A stretch of 64,000 nucleotides of DNA from Bacteroidales bacterium (GCA_028282785.1 JANQHE010000017.1:1-64000); one strand, 5' to 3'; shown: positions 7,653-16,948, counted from the first letter of the stretch. Translations and numbers: made by a program. The notes: generated from the letters alone by a model not told the origin.

Positions 7653-10574
7653 TTATTTTTTTCTATTCTTATTACGATTAAAATATATAATTATTAAACC
7701 AAGAATTAATCCACTTAATGCAGCAAAAATAATAAGCCAAAAATTCTTATTGTCTTTGCTATCCTCAAGGGCAACAGTAGTTTCAATTATAGTTTTGGTT
7801 TCATCGGAGGCTTTTGATGCAATAAGCATTCCTTCCATTAGAGCATATAGTTGTTTTAACTCTTCTTCAGAATATTTACTTGATTTTTCAAGGTGATTTT
7901 TAAAATCATCGAATGAAACAATATCAATAACCGATGCATCCATGTTTTCCAATAAACTGGAAATGTCAACTGATAAAACTTTATTCAAACTGGTAATTAA
8001 ATCAGAGGTAGAATAATCAGATAGTTTTAAATAATCCTCTAATAAGGTTACAATATCTCTGTGATTATAATTTTTAGAGTTTGACTTATATTCCAGATGT
8101 TGGATAACTGCCAGGTTATTTTCAAATTGAATGTTATCATTTTTTATAGAATCCAGTACAAAAAGAATGTCTCCACTCGCAACACTGTGCAGGCCATTTA
8201 TGAACTCATTAGTATTATTATTTGTGTTTATAGCTAAAGTAATAATTAATGCTTCTGTTTGCTGTTTTGATAATTCTGAGGCAGCAGCTTTTTGGTATAC
8301 CTGTGTAATTAAATCTACTGTTGAGTTTGTAGATTTAAATTCTTTTGCAGAGCTAAGTTTTTTAAAGCCTTTAGTGTCAAATTTAGTTGCACCGGTTAAA
8401 ACCTCAGCAAGATCTTTACTTATTGGAGTGTGAGAAACTATAACTTCTTCGTTTTTTACATTGTTGTTTTTATCGACTAGCTTGAAATTAAGTTTTGACT
8501 TATCTGATTTTGGCTCAAATTCATAAACAAAATTTTCTTTTTTAACATTAAACGTTTCAGTATTAATTAATTGTTCATCAACAAATGTTTCCACCATTAG
8601 TTTAGAACCTTTTTCGACAGAAAGTTTTATTTTAACTGTTTTATCACCATTGTTGCCAAGACTAATTATCTTATCCTCAATACTAAGTTCTGCCTCGGTA
8701 TCTTTAGGTAAATATGAAACCGTAACTTCTTCTGATTTTACATTATTATTTTTATCAATAAGCTTAAATCTAATTTTACTTTCGCCTATAAGTGGCCTAT
8801 ACTCGTATATGAAATCTTCTTTTTTTATTTCAAATTCTTCAGAATTAAGTAACTGATCTTTATAAAAAGTATTAACAACCAATCGATTTCCTTTTTGAAG
8901 TGATAGTTTTATTTTTACATTTTCTTTATCAGTTTCAACAAGATTATTTTCCAGAATTATTTCAGGCGTTGTATCAGCCTGGGAAATTATTACAGGCTCA
9001 GGTACTTTTGAGTTAAAAACTTCTTTTATATCATACTTGGACGATATAAAAAACTGATTATCATTTTCGTTTAAAGAGCTCTCATATACCAGATGATTAA
9101 TACCTAAAGGAGTTTGGTACTGATACATCAATTCTTCCTCTTCTTCAGGTTTTAAAATAGCTAAGGTATCTCTTTTGTTTTTATCAATTATGTTGATGCT
9201 GAAGTCTTCTTTTTTCCTGTTTTTTTCATTATCCATTGCAAGAATACCTTCAACAAATATATTTTCGTATTCAGGAATGTCAAATAACTGATAATGATAA
9301 ATGTCCTGTCCCCCAAATCCTTGAGTTGAAAACTGTGAACAATAAGCAAAGCTTCCATTTTCAAAAGGAACAAAGAAAATATCATCATCTGTTGTGTTTA
9401 TTGGATATCCGATATTTATAGGTTCCGTCCATTCTCCATTTTCATCTTTTTCTGAATAATAGATATCATAACCTCCCATTCCGGCATGTCCTTCAGAGCT
9501 AAAAAAGAGTCTTTTACCATCAGGGGTTAAAAACGGGGTGTTTTCGTTCCATCTTGTATTTATGGTTTTCCCAAGATTCTTAGGTTTGCTCCAGGTTGTG
9601 TCCGATTCTCTTTCCGAAACATAAATATCAAGATCTCCGAACCCATTTTCACGATTACTTACAAAATAAAGTTTTTGGTTATCTGGTGATAAAGATGCGT
9701 GTGACTCCCAATATTTTGTATTTATATTTTCACCTAATTTTCGAACAGGTGTCCAAAATCCCTCTTTAAAATAACTAACGTAAATGTTACCATCGAAATC
9801 ATCGTCTCGATAGATGTATAATTCAGTTCCATCGTATGATAAACCCGTAGTAGCACTGTTATCATCAATCCTTAACTGTCCCATAATATTTATCGGATAA
9901 CCCCAATTTCCTTCACCATCTTTTTTAGAGTAAAATATTGCATCATAAAATTGAAGTGAGGCTGTAAATACCATGGTAGATCCATCACCTGAAACAATTG
10001 CATTAAACTCATTAAAGCGGGTATTAATTTTATTTCCAACATTTCGTGCAATAAAGCTTACAGGTTCATATTGAAACTGAATGGCATTCCTGCATGCATC
10101 AAACTGACGTTGTACATAATCTATATCGTAGATATCTTTGTTAGCTACTTTTTGAGTGCGAGTGATTTTATTTTGGAATCCTGAATAAGCATCGATTGCT
10201 TCGTTTATTTGATTATTAACCAGGTAAGCATTACCTAGATAAAACAGGGCATCTACAGGGGCTTCTCTTTCAGAATAAGTATTGTTTCTATAATTAAAAG
10301 TCGTTTTTTTTATTGCATTTTCTAAATAAGGAATTGATTTATCTTTTTGTCCTGGAGTGTGTAAATAACAAAAACCGATTTTATACATCACATTATAATT
10401 CAACGAATCGGTTTCAAGAACTCTTAAAAATAAAGGTAAGGCTTCCTGATAATCTTCATAAAAAAACCATGAATCAGCATCGAGAAACATTTCCTCGAGC
10501 TCATAATATTCTTGGGAATTAATTTGAGAAATAAAAAAAACGCTTAAAAATGCGAGTATAATTAACCTTTTCAT
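7653..10574 (-). CDS. TPR/PD40 propeller protein with two Ig-like repeats and a C-terminal membrane anchor
   Basis: I start at the ATG at 10574, which begins a clean signal peptide (MKRLIILAFLSVFFISQINS); an upstream GTG at 10595 would add seven residues before it. This gives 973 residues. TPR-like helices (about 20-165) and a PD40 propeller (about 175-440) resemble the two flanking paralogues. Two beta-rich repeats of about 70 residues follow (about 546-620 and 643-717), each running from IKLS(L/V)xKG to FKLxDKNNNVK. The OmpA domain of the downstream gene is absent. The protein ends in a hydrophobic segment, FWLIIFAALSGLILGLIIIY, and a basic tail, which suggests an inner-membrane anchor. The role is unknown, probably in envelope or secretion. 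Confidence 0.75.
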   Translation of the reverse strand: MKRLIILAFLSVFFISQINSQEYYELEEMFLDADSWFFYEDYQEALPLFLRVLETDSLNYNVMYKIGFCYLHTPGQKDKSIPYLENAIKKTTFNYRNNTYSEREAPVDALFYLGNAYLVNNQINEAIDAYSGFQNKITRTQKVANKDIYDIDYVQRQFDACRNAIQFQYEPVSFIARNVGNKINTRFNEFNAIVSGDGSTMVFTASLQFYDAIFYSKKDGEGNWGYPINIMGQLRIDDNSATTGLSYDGTELYIYRDDDFDGNIYVSYFKEGFWTPVRKLGENINTKYWESHASLSPDNQKLYFVSNRENGFGDLDIYVSERESDTTWSKPKNLGKTINTRWNENTPFLTPDGKRLFFSSEGHAGMGGYDIYYSEKDENGEWTEPINIGYPINTTDDDIFFVPFENGSFAYCSQFSTQGFGGQDIYHYQLFDIPEYENIFVEGILAMDNEKNRKKEDFSINIIDKNKRDTLAILKPEEEEELMYQYQTPLGINHLVYESSLNENDNQFFISSKYDIKEVFNSKVPEPVIISQADTTPEIILENNLVETDKENVKIKLSLQKGNRLVVNTFYKDQLLNSEEFEIKKEDFIYEYRPLIGESKIRFKLIDKNNNVKSEEVTVSYLPKDTEAELSIEDKIISLGNNGDKTVKIKLSVEKGSKLMVETFVDEQLINTETFNVKKENFVYEFEPKSDKSKLNFKLVDKNNNVKNEEVIVSHTPISKDLAEVLTGATKFDTKGFKKLSSAKEFKSTNSTVDLITQVYQKAAASELSKQQTEALIITLAINTNNNTNEFINGLHSVASGDILFVLDSIKNDNIQFENNLAVIQHLEYKSNSKNYNHRDIVTLLEDYLKLSDYSTSDLITSLNKVLSVDISSLLENMDASVIDIVSFDDFKNHLEKSSKYSEEELKQLYALMEGMLIASKASDETKTIIETTVALEDSKDNKNFWLIIFAALSGLILGLIIIYFNRNKNRKK

Positions 10575-10700
10575 AAAGTCCTTATTTTCAAACACACGAA
10601 ATTATATAAAAATAATGAAAAATTCGCGTATAGCCTTATATTCTTTCTTAAAATTATTTAAGCCTAATTAAATCTCTGACAAAGGATTAAAAAGAATTGA

Positions 10701-12038
10701 TTAATTATCAAGTCCAACATCTGTTGATAATTCTACTTCATCTTCATCATCGGGGATAATTTCTCGTTCAAAAATCTGGATTCGGTAAAGATCATTATCA
10801 CCATAACCGGTTTCTTTGAATTTGGAAAAATAGGCAATTTCACCATTTTTAAGTGGGAAAAAAAACACATCATCATCGGTGGTATTAAATGGTAATCCAA
10901 TATTCTCAGGTTTACTCCAACCATTTCCTTGTTTTTTCGAAGTGAAAATATCAAATCCTCCTATATTGAAATGACCTTGCGAGGAAAAATATAATGTTTT
11001 ACCATCCTCTGTAAGGAATGGAGTTACTTCATCAAATGAAGTATTTATTGTGGAGCCCAGGTTTTCAGCAGGCCCCCATTCTCCATCGTTGTTTCTTCTT
11101 GATTTGTATATATCTGCTCCTCCAATTCCTCCTTCTCTGTTACTAACAAAATATAATGTAAGCCCATCATCCGATACACAAGCATGGGTTTCGGAAGCTT
11201 TAGTATTAACATTGTTATTTAGTTTTACCGGCTCACTCCAAATACCATCATTAAATCGGCTTGTGTATATGTTGAAATCATCATTATCATCCCTAACCAA
11301 ATATAACGTGTTACCATCTCTGGTTAAATAAACCGGCTCCAACGGACTATCCGATTTAAAATCAAGAGAGATGTTTCTTGCTGGTAACCAACGTCCATCA
11401 CGCTTTTTTGAAGAAAACACTCCATCATAAAATCTAAGTTCACTAATAAAAACGATTGTTTCTTCGTCTTCAGAAACTAATGGATTCAAATTATTAAACT
11501 TAGAATTTATATTTTGTCCTAAATTTGATTCAATAATACTAGTAGGTATCCTTGATAATTCAAGAGCATTCTTGCAAGCAGTTAGCTCAGCATTTACAAT
11601 TCTATTTTGTTCTTCATCGTTTGGATCAATAAACTCTTTATATTTATTAAATGCATTAATAGCATCCTTTAATCGATTACTTACTCGATAAGCCATTCCA
11701 AGATATAAATAAGTTTCAACAGGTGCTTCTCGTTCGTTATAATTCCCAACACCATAATCAGTAGAGATGTTTTCAACAGCTTCTTCAAGATATTTTATTG
11801 CATTTTCCTTTTGATTTGGAATATGTAAATAGCAAAGACCTATTCGATGTTTTATGTTAGCATCTCTTCTTCCGGCATCATATAATTCCAAAAAGAAAGG
11901 TAAGGCTTCTTTATATTCTTCGTAAATAAGCGAAAATTCACCATTAATATAGGCCCTTTTTAAGTCCTTTTTTGTTTGCGACCGAGCCGGTGGCAATAAT
12001 GTAACAACAATAAAAAATGCTATTAATATTCGATTCAT
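10701..12038 (-). CDS. TPR/PD40 propeller protein, short paralogue without OmpA
   Basis: The start chosen is the ATG at 12038, where the signal peptide begins (MNRILIAFFIVVTLLPPARS); the TTG at 12068 would place ten residues ahead of it. The protein has 445 residues. It carries the TPR-like helices and PD40 propeller blades (SEDEETIVFISELRFYDGVF, SDDGLTLYFVSNREGGIGG, TEDGKTLYFSSQGHFNIGG) of its two neighbours but ends with a short acidic tail after the propeller. It is the first gene of the three-paralogue array. A soluble periplasmic or outer-membrane-associated role is likely. The exact function is not recognisable. Confidence 0.75.
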   Translation of the reverse strand: MNRILIAFFIVVTLLPPARSQTKKDLKRAYINGEFSLIYEEYKEALPFFLELYDAGRRDANIKHRIGLCYLHIPNQKENAIKYLEEAVENISTDYGVGNYNEREAPVETYLYLGMAYRVSNRLKDAINAFNKYKEFIDPNDEEQNRIVNAELTACKNALELSRIPTSIIESNLGQNINSKFNNLNPLVSEDEETIVFISELRFYDGVFSSKKRDGRWLPARNISLDFKSDSPLEPVYLTRDGNTLYLVRDDNDDFNIYTSRFNDGIWSEPVKLNNNVNTKASETHACVSDDGLTLYFVSNREGGIGGADIYKSRRNNDGEWGPAENLGSTINTSFDEVTPFLTEDGKTLYFSSQGHFNIGGFDIFTSKKQGNGWSKPENIGLPFNTTDDDVFFFPLKNGEIAYFSKFKETGYGDNDLYRIQIFEREIIPDDEDEVELSTDVGLDN

Positions 12039-12105
12039 GGCGGTTAAGGTTAATCCACGTACTAACAAAAGTAATAAAATTTCTAAGAAAACCTGAACTA
12101 TTTAA

Positions 12106-12133
12106 AAAACAAAACACCAGTTTGTTACTGGCA
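12106..12133 (-). terminator. Terminator after the E2 gene
   Basis: On the minus strand a hairpin with arms GCCAGT and ACTGGT and a 5-nt loop is followed by TTTTGTTTTTT. It begins about 15 bp after the E2 stop codon and should separate that gene from the TPR/PD40 array. Confidence 0.65.
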
Positions 12134-12147
12134 TTTTGAATGGCTTG

Positions 12148-13530
12148 TTATGCGTTTCTTTTCATATCAAAATTCTCCAGATAATCTGAAATTCGTTTCA
12201 AAAACATTCCCCCTAAAGCTCCGTCAATTACTCTATGGTCATATGCAAGAGATAATATCATTTTACGACGAATTGCGATCGCATCTCCTGCCGGAGTTTC
12301 AACTACTGCAGGTTTCTTTTCAATAACTCCAACTCCTAAGATTGCAACTTGAGGTTGGTTAATTATTGGAGTTCCTGTCGTATTACCAAATGTTCCAAAA
12401 TTTGTTAAAGTAAACGTTCCTCCTTGTATTTCATCAGGTTTTAATTTATTATCCCTGGCCCTGGTAGCAAGATCATTAACACCGGATGCTAATCCTAATA
12501 AGTTTAATCTGTCAGCATTTTTAATTACAGGAACAATTAGGTTACCTGTAGGTAATGCAGTTGCAATTCCAATATTGATGTTCTTCTTTTTGATGATCTT
12601 ATCTCCATCAACAGAAACATTAATCATCGGGTAATCTTTTAAAGCTTTTACCACAGCTTCAATAAAAATAGGTGTAAAAGTAAGCTTAACGCCTTCATTA
12701 TCAAGGATTTTATCCTTATTTTTATTCCTCCAATTAACAATATTGGTTACATCAGTTTCAATAAAAGAAGTAACATGTGGAGAAATCTGTTTTGATTGAA
12801 CCATATGATCAGCAATCAGCTTACGCATACGATCCATTTCAATAATTTCGTAATTACCGGAATAAACAGCCTCTTTATTTATTTCCGGTTTACGTGCTTG
12901 AACTGTCGCTGCCTGCGCTAAATTAGAACCTGATTGAGATGCAGGTTCAATTCCTGTATTTGTCCGGGTTTTAATGTAATTAATTATATCACTTTTTGTA
13001 ATTCTTCCTGTATTACCACTTCCATTGATCCTATCCAATTCTTCAATTGAAACCTTTTCCTTCTGTGCTATATTTCGAACAAGTGGTGATAAAAATTTAC
13101 CTCCGGGAGTTTTTGATACAACGAGTAGATCCGAAGATATTTGTTCTTTATTAGGTAATAATTCAGCCCCCGGTATATTTTCAGGAGTAGATTGCTGTTC
13201 TTCTTTCTCGCCTGCCGGACCTGCCTTGTCGGCAGACAGGCGAGCAGGTTTCTCTTTTTTAACCTCAACAGTTTCTTTTTCGCTTGAACCATTTGTACTT
13301 AAAATAGCTATTGTATCACCAACCTTTGGAATATCATCTTCATTAAATAAAAGTTTTTCAATAACACCTTCTTCCGGAGCAGGAATTTCAGAATCAACCT
13401 TATCTGTTGCAACTTCAACTAAAGATTGATCTTCTTCAACTTTATCTCCTTCTTTTACAAGCCATTTGGTAATGGTTGCTTCTATAATTCCTTCACCCAT
13501 TGCAGGTAAAAGTATTTCAATTTTAGCCAT
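12148..13530 (-). CDS. Dihydrolipoamide acyltransferase (E2) of a 2-oxo acid dehydrogenase complex
   Basis: A 460-residue E2 subunit. The N-terminal lipoyl domain (about 1-78) has the lipoylated K44 in EVATDKVDSEIP. The peripheral subunit-binding domain (about 150-188) contains SPLVRNIAQKEKVSIEEL. The catalytic acyltransferase domain (about 225-460) has the active-site H432 and D436 in DHRVIDGALGG. It moves acyl groups from E1 to CoA in the cytosol. The sequence resembles branched-chain or pyruvate E2 proteins, but no E1 or E3 gene is in the window to settle the substrate. The linker between the lipoyl and subunit-binding domains carries an odd segment at about residues 95-108, encoded by a palindromic repeat. 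Confidence 0.9.
   Translation of the reverse strand: MAKIEILLPAMGEGIIEATITKWLVKEGDKVEEDQSLVEVATDKVDSEIPAPEEGVIEKLLFNEDDIPKVGDTIAILSTNGSSEKETVEVKKEKPARLSADKAGPAGEKEEQQSTPENIPGAELLPNKEQISSDLLVVSKTPGGKFLSPLVRNIAQKEKVSIEELDRINGSGNTGRITKSDIINYIKTRTNTGIEPASQSGSNLAQAATVQARKPEINKEAVYSGNYEIIEMDRMRKLIADHMVQSKQISPHVTSFIETDVTNIVNWRNKNKDKILDNEGVKLTFTPIFIEAVVKALKDYPMINVSVDGDKIIKKKNINIGIATALPTGNLIVPVIKNADRLNLLGLASGVNDLATRARDNKLKPDEIQGGTFTLTNFGTFGNTTGTPIINQPQVAILGVGVIEKKPAVVETPAGDAIAIRRKMILSLAYDHRVIDGALGGMFLKRISDYLENFDMKRNA
13208..13249. repeat. Palindromic repeat inserted in frame within the E2 linker
   Basis: CTCGCCTG (13208-13215) and CAGGCGAG (13237-13244) are a perfect inverted pair. Inside lies CTGCC-TTGTC-GGCAG (13221-13235), and ACCTGC (13219-13224) pairs with GCAGGT (13244-13249). 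The block is GC-rich in an AT-rich gene and encodes PARLSADKAGPAG in a flexible linker without breaking the frame. A related CCTGTCTGCCG / GGACAGGCAG arrangement occurs at 28174-28212, which suggests a dispersed family. Confidence 0.65.
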
Positions 13531-13573
13531 TGTAATTTATTTTCTTTGTTTTAAACATTAATAAAATTTTGCC

Positions 13574-15535
13574 TTAACGACCAATTTGTTTAAAACCTTT
13601 TAAGAGGATATTGAGATCATTCCAAATCTTGTAATTTTTAGCATAAGCTAAATTTGCATTATGGATGAAAGTAACATTTTGTTCTTTCTCTGATCTTAAA
13701 TCGAGTGGTGTTAAAATTCCTTTTTTAATTTTAGGTAAATTCTCAGCATTAACATCACTTTCTGTTTTATACCCTACCCAGGTTTTACTTCCTAACAAAA
13801 CATGAACAGAATTGTTTATTAATTTATAGGGAATTTTAAAGAAAAGCAATATAAATGGACTGAATAAGAGAATTAAAACAGATGAAACTATATCGAAAAT
13901 TCTTTTATTTCTAATGTTTTCATTATTTGATATTGAGTTAATTTCAACTGTATAAAGTTCTCCTGTGGTTTCGATGGAGTTGCTTCCAATAATCGATAAG
14001 GTATCAGGTTGGGCAATTTTATAATCCAAATTAAATGATGCTAAACGCAACATATTTGAAATGATCTGATTTGAAGGAATATTTTTTGCACAAAATACAA
14101 TTTCATCAATTCTATGGACTTTTACGATCTCTTCCAATTGTTTTATAGTACCTATATGGTAACTATTTTTTGTTTCTTCTGACGGGGAGACTTTTCCTAT
14201 AATAAGAGGCTTTATTTCTGCTTTTGTAATTATTTTTTCAACGCGATTAATTTCATCAATTAATCCTATAATAATAAGCTTTAATCTTCGGTTTCGTTTG
14301 AATCGTTGGGGGAAAAATTTTAAATGATGAACAATTAAGCGATTTATATAAGTAATCATAAATGTAAATGCGCAACCTACTAATATAAGTGCTCTTGAAA
14401 ATCTTAAATTTTCAGGCAGTAAAGCATAAATAGCAAGAATTACCACTGTTCCAATTCCAACTCCTTTAATTAAATTAAAGAATTTAATTTGCTTTGAGTA
14501 TCCACCATTAAACCAAATATTAATTAACCAAACAACAATATATGACGGCACTGCATATTTTAAGAATTCCTTAGGGTATTGACCACTATCTCCGAATTTA
14601 TAATTTTCCCAAACAGGTTCAATAAAGATGTATATTAGATAAATGGTTAGAAAATCCAAAGAAGGAAGAAAAATATTTTTGATGAATCTGGATAAAACGG
14701 CCAAAAATGCACGAAAATAGATAGCCAGGTTTATAAGAAATGAAAAAGCTTTAGCATTTTTATTTGAAAAATGCTTTTGAGCAAAAATCATCATTGCCTT
14801 GTAAAATATATATACATAGTTAAGGCTTCCTTTTTTAGTGCTTTCTCCCTTATAATGAATAATAACTGTTTTCGGAAAATAGTAATTTTTGTAGCCTTCC
14901 TTTGTTATTCTGTATGACAAATCAATGTCCTCACCATACATAAAGTATTCTTCGTCCAAGAGTCCGGTTTTATCTAAAGTTTCTTTTCGAAGAAACATAA
15001 ATGCTCCGGGAAGAATTTCAATTTCATTTATTTTATTCTCGTTTAAATGACCTAAATAATATTTGGCAAATCTTTTAGATTTAGGAAACAAACCAGTAAA
15101 TCCAAATATTTTATAAAATGAAACCGTAGGTGTAGGAAGAGCTCTTTTTGATTCAGGAAGGAAATTCCCTTTTCCATCTATCATTTTTACTGTAAGTCCC
15201 CCTGCGTCTGGATTAGTATCCATAAACCGGATACACTTTTCAAAACTATCTTCTTCAACAACCGTATCCGGATTAAGTAGTAAAATATATTGTCCTTTTG
15301 CTTGTTTAATGGCCTGATTATTAGCATAGCTAAAACCATAATTCTTTTTATTTTCCAGAAGTTTTACCTTGGGAAATCGTTCTTTTACCATTGTACATGA
15401 TCCATCGACTGAATTATTATCTACGACAAAAACTTCGTACCGGATGTTTGTGCATGCATTAAAAACAGAAATTAAGCATTGTTCTAAAAAATACTTAACA
15501 TTATAGTTAACGATTATAATTGATAGCTTCGTCAT
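13574..15535 (-). CDS. Fusion of GT2 glycosyltransferase and degenerate sugar phosphotransferase-like region
   Basis: A 653-residue protein. Residues 1 to about 235 are a GT-A family 2 glycosyltransferase: IIIVNYNVKYFLEQCL, VVDNNSVDGS, the metal-site LLLNPDT, and YGEDIDLSYR with the probable catalytic base. Several membrane helices follow (about 265-395). The C-terminal part (about 415-653) resembles the nucleotide-fold and first membrane segment of polyprenyl-phosphate sugar phosphotransferases (RLKLIIIGLIDEINRV, then IRNKRIFDIVSSVLILLFSP), but the usual arginine/KFRSM catalytic core after that helix is replaced by a short segment ending in LAYAKNYKIWNDLNILLKGF. It is likely a membrane-anchored transferase for surface polysaccharide. 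The phosphotransferase half is probably inactive. Confidence 0.8.
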   Translation of the reverse strand: MTKLSIIIVNYNVKYFLEQCLISVFNACTNIRYEVFVVDNNSVDGSCTMVKERFPKVKLLENKKNYGFSYANNQAIKQAKGQYILLLNPDTVVEEDSFEKCIRFMDTNPDAGGLTVKMIDGKGNFLPESKRALPTPTVSFYKIFGFTGLFPKSKRFAKYYLGHLNENKINEIEILPGAFMFLRKETLDKTGLLDEEYFMYGEDIDLSYRITKEGYKNYYFPKTVIIHYKGESTKKGSLNYVYIFYKAMMIFAQKHFSNKNAKAFSFLINLAIYFRAFLAVLSRFIKNIFLPSLDFLTIYLIYIFIEPVWENYKFGDSGQYPKEFLKYAVPSYIVVWLINIWFNGGYSKQIKFFNLIKGVGIGTVVILAIYALLPENLRFSRALILVGCAFTFMITYINRLIVHHLKFFPQRFKRNRRLKLIIIGLIDEINRVEKIITKAEIKPLIIGKVSPSEETKNSYHIGTIKQLEEIVKVHRIDEIVFCAKNIPSNQIISNMLRLASFNLDYKIAQPDTLSIIGSNSIETTGELYTVEINSISNNENIRNKRIFDIVSSVLILLFSPFILLFFKIPYKLINNSVHVLLGSKTWVGYKTESDVNAENLPKIKKGILTPLDLRSEKEQNVTFIHNANLAYAKNYKIWNDLNILLKGFKQIGR

Positions 15536-15553
15536 ATATGTGATTCAAATACA

Positions 15554-15616
15554 AACGTACATAATGTTTTTTATGAAAACAATGCGCCGACTTCATAAAA
15601 AAACATTATGTACGTT
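15554..15616. promoter_or_regulatory. Long near-perfect inverted repeat just upstream of the GT2 fusion gene
   Basis: The left arm is 15554-15577 and the right arm 15592-15616. They are complementary over about 24 bp, with one extra A in the right arm and a 14-nt loop containing GCGCC. The repeat ends 18 bp before the start codon of the glycosyltransferase gene on the minus strand, so it would form a stable hairpin in that transcript's leader. No T-run follows in the minus direction, so it is not a classical terminator. It could be a leader control element, an operator or a mobile-element remnant. Confidence 0.6.
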
Positions 15617-15704
15617 CTTTACTATGACTTTTATTTTTGTAGGTTTTAAACAAAATAAAAGTTTTGAGAAAAATAACGAAATACGATAAAAAGTTATTGA
15701 AAAT

Positions 15705-15729
15705 AAAAAGGCTGTTTAACAGCCTTTTT
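15705..15729. terminator. Intrinsic terminator of the aminotransferase gene
   Basis: A perfect 10-bp stem, AAAAAGGCTG and CAGCCTTTTT, with loop TTTAA, starting four bases after the aminotransferase stop codon. A/T runs on both sides make it usable in either direction. Confidence 0.85.
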
Positions 15730-15733
15730 GAAA

Positions 15734-16948
15734 TTATTTAATTTCCATTTCTTCTTTTATTGCTTTTGCCAGACGTTTTACACCTTCTGTGGTTTTATCC
15801 ATTGGCATAAACGAGAAATTAATTCGCATTGTATTTTTACCGCTACCATCACAATGGAATACACTTCCAAGAACAAATGCAACATTGTTTTCGATTGCTT
15901 TACGAAATAAACTCTCTGCATCCATCTCTTCAGGAAGAGTTAAAAATAAGAATAAACCGCCTTCCGGTTCTGTCCAGGATACACCTTCTGGCATATAATC
16001 TCTGAATGCTTGAAGCATATTATCTCTTTTCTTATGATATTGTTTGATAATTTCTTTCAGGTTTTGATCAAAATAACCTTTTTCGATGTATTTATGTACA
16101 ATTTTCTGATTCAAAGTTGGAGTACATAGATCAGTAGATTGCTTTGCTACCACAAATTTATCAACAATTTTTTCATGAGCTACTACCCATCCAATTCTAA
16201 AACCTGGCACGAAGATTTTAGAGAATGTGCCTAGCAGAATTACCTGTCCGGTTCCATCTAATTCAAAAATCGTTCGTTGTGCTTTTCCTTCAAAACGAAC
16301 TTCTCGGTAAGGACTATCTTCTACAATTAATATATCGTATTTTTTAGCGATATCAATTATTTCTAACCTACGGGATTCTGGCATCGTTATTCCGGCGGGG
16401 TTCTGAAAATCTGGAATAATGTATATAAATTTTGGTTTGATTTTTTCTGATTTAAGCTCAGCTAATTTTTTATCTAATAAATCCGCACGCATTCCATTTT
16501 CGTCGAATTTAATCCCGATCATTTCGGCCCCATAAGAAGTAAATGCCCCTAAACCTCCTAAGTAAGAGGGTAATCCACAAATAACTTTATCACCTCTATT
16601 AATAAAGATTTTTGCTAATAGATCTAAACCTTGTTGAGACGATGTTGTAATAACAAGGTTTTTTAATTCAATATCCATTCCCTGGGCATTATACCTATCA
16701 GCCATAAGTTGCCTAAGCTCGGTAACCCCTTCTGTTGCCCCGTATTGTAAAGCTGCAGGACCATCATTTTCCAAAACTTCACACGATATTTCTTTTAATT
16801 GCTCTACAGGAAAAGATTCCGGAGCAGGAAGCCCGCCAGCGAACGATATTACTTCTGGCCGTTGAGTCAATTTAAGAAGTTCTCTTATAACTGACTTTTT
16901 CATTCCTTTGATATTTGTTGAATAAATTTGTTCTAAATCACTTATCAT
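15734..16948 (-). CDS. PLP-dependent class I/II aminotransferase (2-aminoadipate aminotransferase-like)
   Basis: The start is the ATG at 16948, nine bases after a clear Shine-Dalgarno AGGAGG (rare in this genome); a farther start at 17011 would add 21 residues running through the leader. The 404-residue protein is fold-type I, of the MocR/LysN kind without the DNA-binding domain: PEVISFAGGLPAPESFP at the N-terminus, TTSSQQGLDL, PDFQNPAGITM with the substrate-binding asparagine, EDSPYREVRF, and the PLP lysine in LLGTFSKIFVPGFRIGW. Such enzymes act on 2-aminoadipate, aromatic or branched-chain amino acids. Substrate is not decided here. It stands alone with its own terminator. Confidence 0.85.
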   Translation of the reverse strand: MISDLEQIYSTNIKGMKKSVIRELLKLTQRPEVISFAGGLPAPESFPVEQLKEISCEVLENDGPAALQYGATEGVTELRQLMADRYNAQGMDIELKNLVITTSSQQGLDLLAKIFINRGDKVICGLPSYLGGLGAFTSYGAEMIGIKFDENGMRADLLDKKLAELKSEKIKPKFIYIIPDFQNPAGITMPESRRLEIIDIAKKYDILIVEDSPYREVRFEGKAQRTIFELDGTGQVILLGTFSKIFVPGFRIGWVVAHEKIVDKFVVAKQSTDLCTPTLNQKIVHKYIEKGYFDQNLKEIIKQYHKKRDNMLQAFRDYMPEGVSWTEPEGGLFLFLTLPEEMDAESLFRKAIENNVAFVLGSVFHCDGSGKNTMRINFSFMPMDKTTEGVKRLAKAIKEEMEIK

